Positions 9,495-19,233 of a DNA stretch of 64,000 nucleotides are shown piece after piece. Under the pieces are notes generated by a model that saw only the letters and a program-made list of their open reading frames with translations, was not told the DNA's origin and ran no database searches. How positions within the stretch are numbered: the first letter of the stretch is position 1; every line of letters begins with the position of its first letter. The stretch lies in contig NZ_KQ033877.1 of assembly GCF_000967245.1 (NCBI RefSeq), positions 820,384-884,383 of the forward strand, read 5' to 3'. The DNA comes from Bombilactobacillus mellis (GTDB taxonomy: Bacteria > Bacillota > Bacilli > Lactobacillales > Lactobacillaceae). A program made the position numbers and the translations under genes.

Positions 9495-9953
9495 ATGGGT
9501 TGGATTTATGGTTTGCTTATTGTCTTAGGATTAGGAATAGATCAGTTAATAAAATATTGGGCTATTATTAAATTGCCTGCTGGTCAAGAACAAATAATTA
9601 TTCCTAATTTTTTAGCTTTTATCAGATTGAATAATCATGGTGCCGCTTATAATATTTTGTCTGGACAAAGATTATTCTTTTTAATTATTACTGTGATCGC
9701 AATTGTAGTCCTGCTATTTTTGCTGATTAAATATGGGAGAAAGTCCCATTTCTTAGGTGTAAGTTTATCGTTGCTGTTAGCGGGAGCTTTAGGTAATGCG
9801 CTGGATCGCCTGCTGCATGGCTACGTGGTAGATATGATTTATTTAAATATTTTTAATCTGCCTTTTTTAAATTTTGTTTGTAACTTTGCCGATATTTTGA
9901 TAACCAGCGGCGTAGTCTTATTAATCATCTATATTTTTAAAACAGATAATTAA
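9495..9953 (+). CDS. lspA: Lipoprotein signal peptidase (signal peptidase II)
   Basis: Membrane aspartyl protease that removes signal peptides from prolipoproteins such as the two OppA proteins in this window. 152 residues and four predicted membrane helices. Catalytic Asp113 lies in NALDRLLHGYVVDMIYL and Asp133 in NFADILITSG; NNHGAAY is the conserved early motif. lspA-rluD-pyrR is the classical Firmicutes order. Confidence 0.95.
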   Translation: MGWIYGLLIVLGLGIDQLIKYWAIIKLPAGQEQIIIPNFLAFIRLNNHGAAYNILSGQRLFFLIITVIAIVVLLFLLIKYGRKSHFLGVSLSLLLAGALGNALDRLLHGYVVDMIYLNIFNLPFLNFVCNFADILITSGVVLLIIYIFKTDN

Positions 9954-9954
9954 A

Positions 9955-9972
9955 AAAGGAGCAGTAATTATT
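9955..9972 (+). promoter_or_regulatory. Shine-Dalgarno with apparent AUU start (rluD)
   Basis: AAAGGAG (9955-9961) is followed by three ATT codons in frame at 9967, 9970 and 9973 (spacers 5, 8 and 11 nt). No ATG, GTG or TTG lies between this site and the start of the S4 domain; the first ATG in frame (10087 region) is about 40 residues into the protein. Confidence 0.65.
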
Positions 9973-10878
9973 ATTACTTTTAATTTCAATAATTTAGATT
10001 CTTCAGGGCGTTTAGATAAAATTATTTTACAGTTTCATCCGGAATTTTCGCGGTCGCAAATTCAAAATTGGATTAAAACCGGTCGAGTGCAAGTCGATGG
10101 TCAAATCATTACGAAGACGGGCTATCGGCTCTCGCAAAATATGGAAGTGACTGTAACAGCCCCCCAGAGAGAACCCTTAACTGCCAAACCGCAAAAATTA
10201 CCTCTGGCGATTGTTTATGAAGATCAAGATGTTTTAGTAGTTAATAAACCCCAGGGAATGGTAGTTCATCCGGCTGCGGGACATCCGGATGGGACTTTGG
10301 TTAATGCGGTTTTGTATCATACGCAATTGCAGAGTTTGGACCCGATTCGTCCTGGAATTGTTCATCGAATTGATAAAGATACTTCGGGCTTATTAATGGT
10401 TGCAAAAACTGAATTAGCCCAACGTTCTTTGAGTGCCCAAATTAAGGCGAAAACCAATTTACGTGAATATCTGGCCCTTGTACATCAACCTTTTTCCGAA
10501 AAATCGGGAACAATTGATGCTCCTATTGGCCGTGATCCCCAAGATCGCAAGCGTTGGACAGTGATTGCCCAGGGCAAACCCGCTGTAACTCATTTTCAAG
10601 TTTTAGAAAATTTTACCAACTTTAGTTTAATTAAATGCCGCTTGGAAACAGGCAGAACGCACCAAATCCGGGTTCATCTGCAATATATCAATCATCCTGT
10701 TGCCGGAGACCCTTTGTATGGCCCACGTCATACTTTGAGTGGTGCTGGTCAATTTTTGCATGCCGCCACTTTAGGATTTCAACATCCCCGCAGTGGCCAA
10801 TGGTTGCAATTTCACGTTGAACCGCCCGCAGTATTTCAAACAGCTTTACAGCAATTACGACGAGAGAGGACAGAATAA
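9970..10878 (+). CDS. rluD: 23S rRNA pseudouridine synthase RluD family, apparent AUU start
   Basis: Pseudouridine synthase for large-subunit rRNA. With an AUU start at 9970 the protein has 302 residues: an N-terminal S4 RNA-binding domain ([10 protein letters not shown] then [18 protein letters not shown]), then the RluA-type catalytic domain with HRIDKDTSG (catalytic Asp135). Starting at the first ATG would delete most of the S4 domain, so the upstream start is needed. Its stop overlaps the pyrR start by one base, indicating an operon lspA-rluD-pyrR. Confidence 0.9.
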   Translation: MITFNFNNLDSSGRLDKIILQFHPEFSRSQIQNWIKTGRVQVDGQIITKTGYRLSQNMEVTVTAPQREPLTAKPQKLPLAIVYEDQDVLVVNKPQGMVVHPAAGHPDGTLVNAVLYHTQLQSLDPIRPGIVHRIDKDTSGLLMVAKTELAQRSLSAQIKAKTNLREYLALVHQPFSEKSGTIDAPIGRDPQDRKRWTVIAQGKPAVTHFQVLENFTNFSLIKCRLETGRTHQIRVHLQYINHPVAGDPLYGPRHTLSGAGQFLHAATLGFQHPRSGQWLQFHVEPPAVFQTALQQLRRERTE

Positions 10879-11402
10879 TGAATAAAGCAATTGTTGATGA
10901 TAAGACGATGAAACGGACTTTAACACGGATAACTTATGAAATTATTGAAAAAAATAAGGGCAATCAAAACTTAGTCTTAATTGGGATTAAAACTCGGGGA
11001 GCTTATTTGGCTAAACGAATCAAGTCACGGCTATATCAACTAGAGAATATTGAAGTACCGCAATTTGATTTGGATGTCACTAACTATCGCGACGATCATC
11101 CTGCTAGTAAGAAGGGGGAAGCCCCTAGTTTTACAAAAAAAGATTTAGACGGACAACACATCGTTTTAGTAGATGATGTTCTTTATACAGGCCGGACTAT
11201 TCGGGCTGCTTTAGATGCTATTATGAGTATTGGCCGTCCCAGCAAGATTTCATTAGCTGTTTTGGTGGATCGGGGTCACCGTGAATTGCCTATTCGCGCC
11301 GACTATGTGGGTAAAAATATTCCGACTTCACATAAAGAGACGATTAAAGTATCGATGGCCGAAATTGATGATGAAGATAAAATTGAAATTATTACTAATT
11401 AA
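10878..11402 (+). CDS. pyrR: PyrR, pyrimidine regulator / uracil phosphoribosyltransferase
   Basis: UMP-sensing RNA-binding attenuation protein of pyr operons with weak uracil phosphoribosyltransferase activity. 174 residues. The PRPP-binding loop [10 protein letters not shown] is at 98-107 and the family stretch [16 protein letters not shown] follows. It is intact, yet no PyrR-type attenuator is visible around it, and the genes that normally follow (pyrP, B, C, D, F, E) are absent; only the divergent carAB-like pair comes next. Confidence 0.95.
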   Translation: MNKAIVDDKTMKRTLTRITYEIIEKNKGNQNLVLIGIKTRGAYLAKRIKSRLYQLENIEVPQFDLDVTNYRDDHPASKKGEAPSFTKKDLDGQHIVLVDDVLYTGRTIRAALDAIMSIGRPSKISLAVLVDRGHRELPIRADYVGKNIPTSHKETIKVSMAEIDDEDKIEIITN

Positions 11403-11416
11403 TTAATGTACTAAAA

Positions 11417-12496
11417 ATGAAAAGATATTTAATTCTAGAAGATGGAACTGTCTTCAGTGGTGATAGTGTGGGCTCAAGCGCTATTTCTACGGGAGAATTG
11501 GTTATAACTAATAATGTTAGCGGCATCGAACAAGCAATTACTGATCAAACTTATAATGACCAAATTATTGTCTTTATGGCTCCAGTAATTAATACAATTG
11601 GGATGAATCGTGATGACTATGAATCCATTGCGTTAAGTTGCAAAGGAGTTATCTTTAACAGTATTCCTTTTAATCAATTGGACCCTAGTGACCATACTTC
11701 TTTAGCTTATTTTTTAAAAAAACGGCGCTTGCCAGGTATTACTAATGTTAATGTTCAACGTTTGGCCCGGCATATTAAAAAACATGGTACTTTAAAAGCC
11801 AGTATTATGGATACGGATGATGAACATGCTATTGATCAAATTCATGCCTTAGTAATCCCGCGTGATCGTGTCAAAACGGTTTCGACCAAACAGCCTTATC
11901 CAAATCCTAACGTAGGTTTTAAAATTGTCGTAATTGATTTGGGATTGAAATTTTCCATTTTAAGACAATTATCTATTCGGCGTTGTGATTCTTTAGTTTT
12001 ACCGTATAATGCTAGTGCAGCGGATATTCTTGACTTGGATCCGGATGCAGTTTTATTTACCAGTGGACCGGGCGATCCCCAGGAAATTCCGGAAACCATC
12101 GCTACTTGCCAGCAATTAGAAGGTAGGATTCCCTTGATGGGAATCGGTTTAGGACATTTAGTAATTGCGCTGGCTAATGGAGCAACTATTGAGAAAATGG
12201 CTTATGGACATCATGGCTCTAATATCCCGACTTTAGAAGTTGCTACGGAAAATATTGAGTTTTCTAATCACAATCATAATTATTTAGTAGTTGCGGATAA
12301 TCAATTGCGGAAAAACTTCTTTATTACTTATCGTTGCCTGGAAGATAATACTATTGAAGGTTTGCGACACCGTAATGATCCGACAATGACAGTGCAATTT
12401 CAGCCGGAAGCAGCTCCGGGAACACATGATTCTTTATATGTTTTTGATGAATTCATTGAAATGATTAATTCCTTTAAGCAGGGCAAACAATTATGA
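11417..12496 (+). CDS. CarA-like protein lacking the glutaminase catalytic residues
   Basis: Full-length (359 residues) homologue of the small subunit of carbamoyl-phosphate synthase, but the class I glutamine amidotransferase centre is gone. The nucleophile Cys of GICLGHQ is Gly244 in GIGLGHL, the catalytic His of the HPE motif is Gln329 in FQPEAAPG, and SNGPGDP has become TSGPGDP. It therefore should not release ammonia from glutamine. The N-terminal small-subunit domain is still recognisable (VLEDGT-like start, TDxTY, ES). The frame is uninterrupted and its stop overlaps the next start by 4 bp, which argues for selection. It lies directly after pyrR. I see a pseudoenzyme or a repurposed subunit rather than pyrAA. 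Confidence 0.8.
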   Translation: MKRYLILEDGTVFSGDSVGSSAISTGELVITNNVSGIEQAITDQTYNDQIIVFMAPVINTIGMNRDDYESIALSCKGVIFNSIPFNQLDPSDHTSLAYFLKKRRLPGITNVNVQRLARHIKKHGTLKASIMDTDDEHAIDQIHALVIPRDRVKTVSTKQPYPNPNVGFKIVVIDLGLKFSILRQLSIRRCDSLVLPYNASAADILDLDPDAVLFTSGPGDPQEIPETIATCQQLEGRIPLMGIGLGHLVIALANGATIEKMAYGHHGSNIPTLEVATENIEFSNHNHNYLVVADNQLRKNFFITYRCLEDNTIEGLRHRNDPTMTVQFQPEAAPGTHDSLYVFDEFIEMINSFKQGKQL

Positions 12497-14886
12497 AAAA
12501 AAATGTTTTAATAATTGGGACCACTACCGGCTTAGTTTCGGGAGAAAAGCTGGCACAGGAAAAAGCTATTTATGTTACTTTAAAATCTTTCCAACAAGCA
12601 GGATATCAGACGATCTTATTAACAGAAAATCGGGAACTTTTTCCAGAATTTCGGACAGTTGCTACGCAAATTGTGTTTCAAGAGATTAACTTAAATAATT
12701 TAAAGACGATTATTTTACAATATCAGATTGATTTTATTTTTCCTACTTATACCGCCAATCAAAATTTAAGCATTTTTCGAAATTTGATCAAGCAGGATTT
12801 TTTGCAGCAACATCAGGTTAAACTGCTGGTTTTAAATAAGAATAATTTGAATTTGACTATTAGTCATAAGGCGTTAACTAATTATTTACAAAAGCAGGGC
12901 TTTCGTATTATTGAACATCAAATTGTCCATAATTTTGAGGAAGCGATGGCCTTTGTGCAGCAGCATCATTTTCCGATTATTATTCGGGTTAATAATAAGG
13001 AACAAAAAACTTATTGGAACAGTATTAATACTGAAGAAGAATTGGCTCAATTATTAGCCACCACCACGGCTGATGATGGTTATGAAATTGAACGCAGTAT
13101 TAATAACTTTAAAGAACTAACCATGACCACTATTAGAGATCGTTTTGATAATGCGGCTTTAATTTATTCGTCAGAAGATATGGATTCAATCGGTATTAAT
13201 TCTAATGATTCTATTAGCGTCACGCCGGTATTTTCTTTGACTAATGATATGTTTCAGCGTTTACGGGATGCGGTTTTAAAATTAACCCGTTTATTAAAAA
13301 TAGTTGGTATTTGTACGTTTGATTTAGCTGTAGATGAGCAAACAAATTCTTTTTATGTTTTGGCTATTTCGCCACTATTTCAAAGTAAAATTTTACCTAT
13401 TATTGCTAGTACAGGTTACCCTTTGTTTGAAGTTATTTGTCAAGTAAGTATCGGACATCGTTTAGAGCAGGTAACCACGCTGGCGGGCCCCACAATTAAT
13501 GCAGCCGTTGAATTAACTTCCAATCATCTTACAGCGCGTTTTCCCATCTGGCAAAAATGTCGGGAATCACAGCTGGTTAGTAATTTAGGTCCCCATACTT
13601 CTTCTTTGGGGTCGGTAATTGTCAGCGGTAATAACTTGGAAAGTGTAATCATGAAAGGCTTGCAAATCCTGGATCTAACTGATGATATCTTCATTAATAA
13701 ACCAGATTCCAAGCTGGATGATGAACAAATTGAAGCCTTATTGTTTCATACCAATATCCAACGCATTATTGCTGTCTGCGAGGCTTTAGATCGCGGATTT
13801 GATGTCCAGGAAGTTCAAAGTTTTACTAAATTTAATTTGGTTTTTTTAGAAACTTTAAAACACCTCTTAGATTTGGCACGTTTACTTGAATATAAAAAGG
13901 GTAATTTAGAAATTCTAACTATCTGTAAGCGTTATGGATTTTCGGATTTTCTCATTGCTCAATTATGGAATATCACCACCAAACAAGTAGCAGAAATTAC
14001 GACACAATTGTCACTTAATTGCTTGACTTTGCCGACCCCCAGTTCATTTTCTTTAAATCAAGGAGCAGTGAATAATTATTTTACTGTTTATTTAGATGAT
14101 CCGCAACCTCGCCAGCCAAATTATCAAATTATTCTAAAAAATTATCCCAATTCAGATATGATTTCTAACTATGAAATGTCAATTCTGGCTTACCAATTGC
14201 TGCATCAGTTTCAGATGGATGGTTATTCAGTGGCTTCTGAGGGCTATCTTTTAAGTAAAATTGATTCCAGTATAGTTGGGGATTATTATATCGATTCCGA
14301 TTATAACAAGTCCTATTTATATGAACAGCAAAATCGCTTGAATATTACAATTAATACTTTAGAAAATCAACATGTAAACTATCCGATTTCGCTTTATAAT
14401 TTGGATTATCAGCGGAGTTTATTGGCTAAACAGCGCGTATTAACGGAAATTAGTTTTATTCAAAATCAGGAACATAAAGTCTGGCTGTCTTTACCAATTA
14501 CTAGTGTATTAAAAAGAAATACCGGTCAGCACTGGGAAATGACTGCTGTACCGGGCAAATTAAATTCCCGGTTAGTACAGCTGGCAACAGAATTTGTTAA
14601 TAAAAAACTTTCTCATTTAACTTTCGGGACACTGATTATCGTTGATGAGACCGTAGTTAAATATTTAGCCGGTTTTACCACTAATATTGGGATTATTAGT
14701 CAGGTTAATCCTAACTTTATTGACGTTTTATGTCATTCATTAGTAGGGATTGCACCTTCGAAATCACAAAAAAGCAAGCATTTATTTGGCCGTAAGATTA
14801 ATTGTCAACGTTCTAATACAGGCTTATATACTACTAAAGTCCATTATTTTGATTTGCCAGCTTCTTATCGGCAAATTTTGAAATGA
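12493..14886 (+). CDS. CarB-like protein, shortened and without ATP-grasp residues
   Basis: 797 residues against about 1060 for the carbamoyl-phosphate synthase large subunit. Residues 1-400 align with the first ATP-grasp synthetase: FPIIIR (Arg165), MDSIGINSNDSI and the LGSVIVSG region are clearly homologous. The Gly-rich loop is replaced (166-173, NNKEQKTY), the ATP/Mg-binding His is Asn236, and the EMNPRVSR ligand strip reads AISPLFQS at 291-298. The oligomerisation region (about 405-510) follows, then a shrunken second half of about 290 residues with no allosteric domain. Catalysis looks impossible, yet the frame is open throughout. Coupled to the CarA-like gene. Confidence 0.75.
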   Translation: MKKNVLIIGTTTGLVSGEKLAQEKAIYVTLKSFQQAGYQTILLTENRELFPEFRTVATQIVFQEINLNNLKTIILQYQIDFIFPTYTANQNLSIFRNLIKQDFLQQHQVKLLVLNKNNLNLTISHKALTNYLQKQGFRIIEHQIVHNFEEAMAFVQQHHFPIIIRVNNKEQKTYWNSINTEEELAQLLATTTADDGYEIERSINNFKELTMTTIRDRFDNAALIYSSEDMDSIGINSNDSISVTPVFSLTNDMFQRLRDAVLKLTRLLKIVGICTFDLAVDEQTNSFYVLAISPLFQSKILPIIASTGYPLFEVICQVSIGHRLEQVTTLAGPTINAAVELTSNHLTARFPIWQKCRESQLVSNLGPHTSSLGSVIVSGNNLESVIMKGLQILDLTDDIFINKPDSKLDDEQIEALLFHTNIQRIIAVCEALDRGFDVQEVQSFTKFNLVFLETLKHLLDLARLLEYKKGNLEILTICKRYGFSDFLIAQLWNITTKQVAEITTQLSLNCLTLPTPSSFSLNQGAVNNYFTVYLDDPQPRQPNYQIILKNYPNSDMISNYEMSILAYQLLHQFQMDGYSVASEGYLLSKIDSSIVGDYYIDSDYNKSYLYEQQNRLNITINTLENQHVNYPISLYNLDYQRSLLAKQRVLTEISFIQNQEHKVWLSLPITSVLKRNTGQHWEMTAVPGKLNSRLVQLATEFVNKKLSHLTFGTLIIVDETVVKYLAGFTTNIGIISQVNPNFIDVLCHSLVGIAPSKSQKSKHLFGRKINCQRSNTGLYTTKVHYFDLPASYRQILK

Positions 14887-14893
14887 AATTAGA

Positions 14894-14931
14894 AAAAGGA
14901 CAAGAGCTATCTTGATAGCTCTTGTCCTTTT
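14894..14931. terminator. Bidirectional terminator between the carB-like gene and rqcH
   Basis: AAAAGGACAAGAGCTATC (14894-14911) and its exact complement (14914-14931) form an 18-bp stem with A and T flanks that serve both convergent genes. Confidence 0.9.
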
Positions 14932-14937
14932 GAGGAT

Positions 14938-16659
14938 TTATTGAGGTTTTAAATTATTTTGGGGAACCACGAGTAAGGTCTTTTGATCAGTATAGATAAC
15001 AAATCCCGGTTTAGCACCTTTGGGCTTATGCACATGCTTGACTAAAGTATAGTCAACTGGGACTTTGGCTGGATTTTTGCCGGCTTTGGAATAAAATGCT
15101 GCTAATTGAGCTGCTTGTTTAATAGTGGCAGTTGAGGGATGAAGAGCAGCAATGATGACATGGGAACCGGGAAGATTCTTAATATGCAACCACGTATATC
15201 TTTTGTCAGCATATTTCATAGTTAAATAATCATTTTGCAAATTATTTTTGCCGACATGAATTTCAGTGCCGTCCGTTGCCTTAAATATGTCGCCATGACG
15301 GACCTTGGTGGGTTTTCTCGAAGCTTTTTTCTTAGCTTTGAGATACCCTTGTTGCTGTAATTCCAAAGTTATATCAGCTAAATCTTGCGGTTGAGCATAT
15401 TCCATTTGGGCTAATATACTTTCAAAATAAGCACTTTCCTGCTGTGTCAGTTCTAATTGTTCTTTGAGGTGAGCAGTAGAGTTTTTTAATTTTTGATAAG
15501 TTTTAAAATATCTCTGAGCATTTTTGGAAGGACTAAGGTCCGGCTTTAAGGCAATTGTCAAAGGTTGATTATTCTCATAATAATTAGGCAAAGTTACAGT
15601 TTTAGCTCCCTGGGGAACCTGATTCATAAAAGTAGTTAAAAGTTCACCACGTAGACGTTTGGCCGGAGCTTGAGAGGTTTTTTGCAAATCTTTTTTTAGT
15701 CGTTCACTTTTGAGACGATCCCGTTTTAAATTTCTTTTAATGACTTGTAATAGATTATCCGCTTGTTGGCGCACCCGGTCTTGACGAGCCCGATCTTGAT
15801 AATAAATATCAAGCATCGTACTTAAAGAGTCAAATTTTTCCACAGTAAAGTTTTGTTTTTGTAAGCTTTGAAAGCTGATCGGGGTAAAAATTTGGCGTTT
15901 TTCATTGCTGTAAATACAGGCTTGAGGGGTGTGCAGCTGATTAAAAGTCTCATTCAAAGCCCGTAAAATAAAAGCCGGTTCCGCTGTAGTGTTAGTGAGA
16001 CGAAAAGTTAGTTCTTGTAATGTATCCTTACCCAACCCCATAAAGTTGGCTTTTAAAAGCTGGGTTGTTTGGGCTGGATTTTGAGCTACTAGTTCTGAAG
16101 TATGATCTTTGACAAATTTTTCCCGTGCAAAAATATCAAAAGGATCATTTAAATTTGGTTGTGGGGGTAATTTGTAACTTAAATGTGGCAATAACTGCCG
16201 ATAACGGTCTTGACTTAAGCTGATGTGTTTTAAAGAATCGATAATTTGTTGGTCTTGGTGATTGACAAGAATAATATTACTGTGACGATTCATAATTTCG
16301 ACATATAAGATATAATTCTGTCGATCACCTAATTCGTCATGATTTTCCAAGGAAAAAACAATAATGCGGTCATTTTTTATTTGCGAAATATTTTTAATAA
16401 AAGCTCCTGCTAAATGTTTACGCAAGGTCATAACAAAATTGCTGGGTTGTGGCGGACTAACGAACTTATTTTGGGTAATTTGTACCCGGGCATAATTCGG
16501 GTTAGCTGACAGCAGCAAATTGTAGTTGTGATTAAATGACCTAATTGTTAATAATAGTTCTAAAGCAAAGGGCTGCTGAATTTTGGTGATTCGTCCGGAT
16601 AAGAGCTTATTTTGTAATTCAGCAACCATTGTATGAGTAAATACTCCATCAAATGACAT
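14938..16659 (-). CDS. rqcH: RqcH, ribosome quality control Ala-tailing factor (NFACT family)
   Basis: Binds stalled 50S subunits carrying peptidyl-tRNA and adds C-terminal alanine tails that target the peptide for degradation; older name fibronectin-binding protein FbpA/Rqc2. 573 residues: NFACT-N domain, central coiled coil (about 290-430), and NFACT-R domain with VGKNNLQND and GSHVII near the C-terminus. It is the usual neighbour of the pyr operon end in lactobacilli, which supports the view that the preceding region is a reduced pyr locus. Confidence 0.93.
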   Translation of the reverse strand: MSFDGVFTHTMVAELQNKLLSGRITKIQQPFALELLLTIRSFNHNYNLLLSANPNYARVQITQNKFVSPPQPSNFVMTLRKHLAGAFIKNISQIKNDRIIVFSLENHDELGDRQNYILYVEIMNRHSNIILVNHQDQQIIDSLKHISLSQDRYRQLLPHLSYKLPPQPNLNDPFDIFAREKFVKDHTSELVAQNPAQTTQLLKANFMGLGKDTLQELTFRLTNTTAEPAFILRALNETFNQLHTPQACIYSNEKRQIFTPISFQSLQKQNFTVEKFDSLSTMLDIYYQDRARQDRVRQQADNLLQVIKRNLKRDRLKSERLKKDLQKTSQAPAKRLRGELLTTFMNQVPQGAKTVTLPNYYENNQPLTIALKPDLSPSKNAQRYFKTYQKLKNSTAHLKEQLELTQQESAYFESILAQMEYAQPQDLADITLELQQQGYLKAKKKASRKPTKVRHGDIFKATDGTEIHVGKNNLQNDYLTMKYADKRYTWLHIKNLPGSHVIIAALHPSTATIKQAAQLAAFYSKAGKNPAKVPVDYTLVKHVHKPKGAKPGFVIYTDQKTLLVVPQNNLKPQ

Positions 16660-16725
16660 GAAATTAACAACTCCAATGGTTTTTTATTTTAATTATCAAT
16701 TAGCGCGAATTTATTCAATTAATAT

Positions 16726-16755
16726 TTTACACTAATTATAATAATGTGATACAAT
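16726..16755 (+). promoter_or_regulatory. Promoter for the DegV gene
   Basis: TTTACA (16726-16731), 18-bp spacer, TACAAT (16750-16755); transcription would start about 50 nt before ATG 16816. Confidence 0.55.
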
Positions 16756-16815
16756 TGTTCCTATTGTAAATGCTACTTTGGATAATCTTATTGAAGAACG
16801 GTTGGTGAAGAATAT

Positions 16816-17682
16816 ATGAAAATTGCTGTAGTTACAGACAGCTCTTCATATCTATCAAAAGAAGAAGCAGAAAAGTATCAAATTTGTGTGATTTCAGTAC
16901 CGGTAATTATTGATGGACACATGTATCACGAAGGCGTTGATATCACAAACCAAGAATTTTATGATCACTTACGTAATTCAAAAGACTTACCCAAGACCTC
17001 GCAGCCTGCATTAGGTGAAATGAGTCAGGTTTACGATCAATTAGCGGCTGAAGGCTATGATGCTGTCATCTCCATACATTTAGCAGCTACTATTTCCGGA
17101 TTAATTAACAATCTCAAGACTTTGGCTGCCAGTCAAACTAATATTAAGATTATTCCTTATGATTCTCGGATTACTGTTCGCTTAATGGGTTATTTGGCTA
17201 TCGAAGCCGCTAAAATGGCTGCTGCTAATCAGGATTTGGATAAGATTTTAGCGCGGTTGGATGATTTGCGCAGTACTATTGATGAGAATATCATTGTCAA
17301 CGATTTAACTAATTTAGTTAAGGGCGGGCGCTTGTCTAATGCTTCAGCTGTCATTGGCACAATGCTGAATATTAAGCCCTTACTGACATTTGATAATCAA
17401 ACTGATGAAATTGTGGCTTACGAAAAAGTACGTTCACTTAAAAAGGCGTATTTAAAAACAGAACAACGTTTTGCACAAGCTCAGGCTCAAGCGGATTTTC
17501 CTTATCGGTTAGTGGTAATTGATGCTAACGATCCGCAAGCGAATAATTTATGGACAGAAGCTCTGCGAAAAAAGTTTCCTAATACGACTATTGAGCAAAG
17601 CTATTTTGGTCCAGTAATTGGAACCCATTTGGGAGAAAAAGCCCTGGCTTTAGGTTGGATTAAGGATTTTGATCAGGTGTAA
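16816..17682 (+). CDS. DegV-family fatty-acid-binding protein
   Basis: 288 residues, usual length. VTDSSSYLS at the N-terminus is the DegV signature, with a later SIHLAATISG and a GGRLSNASA loop. DegV/FakB proteins hold a fatty acid for the kinase FakA, which phosphorylates exogenous fatty acids for phospholipid synthesis. Which fatty acid it binds cannot be told here. Single gene with its own promoter and terminator. Confidence 0.88.
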   Translation: MKIAVVTDSSSYLSKEEAEKYQICVISVPVIIDGHMYHEGVDITNQEFYDHLRNSKDLPKTSQPALGEMSQVYDQLAAEGYDAVISIHLAATISGLINNLKTLAASQTNIKIIPYDSRITVRLMGYLAIEAAKMAAANQDLDKILARLDDLRSTIDENIIVNDLTNLVKGGRLSNASAVIGTMLNIKPLLTFDNQTDEIVAYEKVRSLKKAYLKTEQRFAQAQAQADFPYRLVVIDANDPQANNLWTEALRKKFPNTTIEQSYFGPVIGTHLGEKALALGWIKDFDQV

Positions 17683-17710
17683 ATGAACTGGCAATAACTA
17701 AGATGAAAGC

Positions 17711-17739
17711 AGCGTCAAGACAAACTTTGTTTTGACGCT
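17711..17739. terminator. Terminator between degV and the MFS gene
   Basis: AGCGTCAA (17711-17718) pairs with TTGACGCT (17732-17739), with further ACAAA/TTTGT pairing inside; TATTTTAA follows. Confidence 0.8.
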
Positions 17740-17742
17740 ATT

Positions 17743-19143
17743 TTAATGATTAGCTTTTCGTAAAATCCGTTCTCCGATGATGGTTGTACCTAAAGCAACA
17801 CCAGCCAAAATAATAAGAATGACAAAATCAAGCTGACAGCCTTTGGCAGCACTAGCAGCAACATTGGCAGTAGTTTTATGAAGATTAATTTGTTGAGCGG
17901 AAACTACAGCCGACATAATTCCTGTGCCTAAAGACCCGGCATATTGCTGCAAAGTATTGAAAAGCGAATTAACATCTGGTTGGGAGGCGGGCGCAACTAA
18001 TTTACTGGCGTCGGACATAGTATTACCATAACCAAAATTAAAGCCTCCGCGCATAAAGCAATAAAAAAATAAAATCAAGCCCAAAGTCATTTGGGGAACA
18101 GTACTAGCAAAAAGAATGGCACCAATAAGAATGGCAACATTTGAAATTAAAAGAGGTGGCCAAGACCCATAGTGATCATAAATGCTTCCTGCAAAAGGAG
18201 AGATGATTGCACCTAAAATGGATCCTGGAAGTAACACTAATCCCGCAGTCATCGAGTTAGCCTGGAGGGTTTCTTCAGCTAAAATTGGAATGACAAAAGA
18301 AATACCAATATTAATAAATTGTAAGATAAAGAAATTAACGGCTCGAAGTCCGATTAAAGGCGTTTGCAGAATGGTAAAATTGAGTAATTGACGGTGACCG
18401 TTTTTGAGATGCTGCAGAAAAATGATAAGTAAAAACAGTACTAAAATCAATCCACCCCCAAATTGCCAACTATTGAATCTGTTTTTGCCACCCTGATCGA
18501 TACTAACTATTAAAGTAATCATCAACGAAGCCAAAATAATTAATCCCAGAAAATCAAAACGAGAGTTATCGTGCCGGGCTGGTAATTTAATAGTGAACAT
18601 ACCCGTAAGCATGACTAAAATAATAATTGGTACTACTCCCCAAAAAATAAATCTCCAAGAAGTGTAATTATTGATAATGCCGCCATAGCTGGGTCCCAAT
18701 GCGGGCGCAAACGAGGTAACCATCGTGGCAAAGCCAGTGTAAATCCCTAATTTGTAGGCAGGAATTTGCGAAGTAATGATATGGAATAAAGTCGGGGTCG
18801 AAAGCCCTGTAGCAATGGCTTCTAACCACCGTCCCAGCATTAGAGTGGGAAAATTGGGAGCGATTGCACAAAGTAAAGTGCCTAATAAGCACATCAGTGC
18901 TGCTGTAAAAAAGATTTTTTGCGTATCAAAACGCTTTATGAGATAAGAAGTGGTACTCATTACGATTGTTACTAATAATAAATAACCGGTAGTTACCCAC
19001 TGAATCGTCGCTAGATCAACGTGAAATTCATGCATGAGGGTGGGAAAGGTTACATTCATGGAAGTTTCAATAAGAATGCCAATAAAGGATAAAAAACCAG
19101 TTGCTAAGATTGCTAATTTAGTTTTCCATTTAACAGTTGTCAT
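17743..19143 (-). CDS. MFS drug/solute exporter, DHA2 (EmrB/QacA) family
   Basis: Proton-driven multidrug exporter of the 14-helix DHA2 group. 466 residues with regularly spaced hydrophobic segments. Early MNVTFPTLMHEF and the motif C-like AxALGPSYGGIINNYTSWRFIF in helix 5 are characteristic. Substrate unknown. Single minus-strand gene; its start ATG is at 19143 and it is separated from oppA by that gene's terminator. Confidence 0.85.
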   Translation of the reverse strand: MTTVKWKTKLAILATGFLSFIGILIETSMNVTFPTLMHEFHVDLATIQWVTTGYLLLVTIVMSTTSYLIKRFDTQKIFFTAALMCLLGTLLCAIAPNFPTLMLGRWLEAIATGLSTPTLFHIITSQIPAYKLGIYTGFATMVTSFAPALGPSYGGIINNYTSWRFIFWGVVPIIILVMLTGMFTIKLPARHDNSRFDFLGLIILASLMITLIVSIDQGGKNRFNSWQFGGGLILVLFLLIIFLQHLKNGHRQLLNFTILQTPLIGLRAVNFFILQFINIGISFVIPILAEETLQANSMTAGLVLLPGSILGAIISPFAGSIYDHYGSWPPLLISNVAILIGAILFASTVPQMTLGLILFFYCFMRGGFNFGYGNTMSDASKLVAPASQPDVNSLFNTLQQYAGSLGTGIMSAVVSAQQINLHKTTANVAASAAKGCQLDFVILIILAGVALGTTIIGERILRKANH

Positions 19144-19233
19144 TAAGAATTCACACTTTCTGAGGAATTACAACATATTATTTTAACACATAATATAGAG
19201 ACGCCTTTTTAAAAACAGAAAATTAAACCCAAA

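Noticed and set aside
10087-10878. rluD starting at a later GTG/ATG
   Set aside because: Would remove most of the S4 domain and leave the AAGGAG site unused.
13524-13712. Minus-strand frame within the carB-like gene, considered as evidence of pseudogene status
   Set aside because: Simple shadow; the sense frame is open over its full length.
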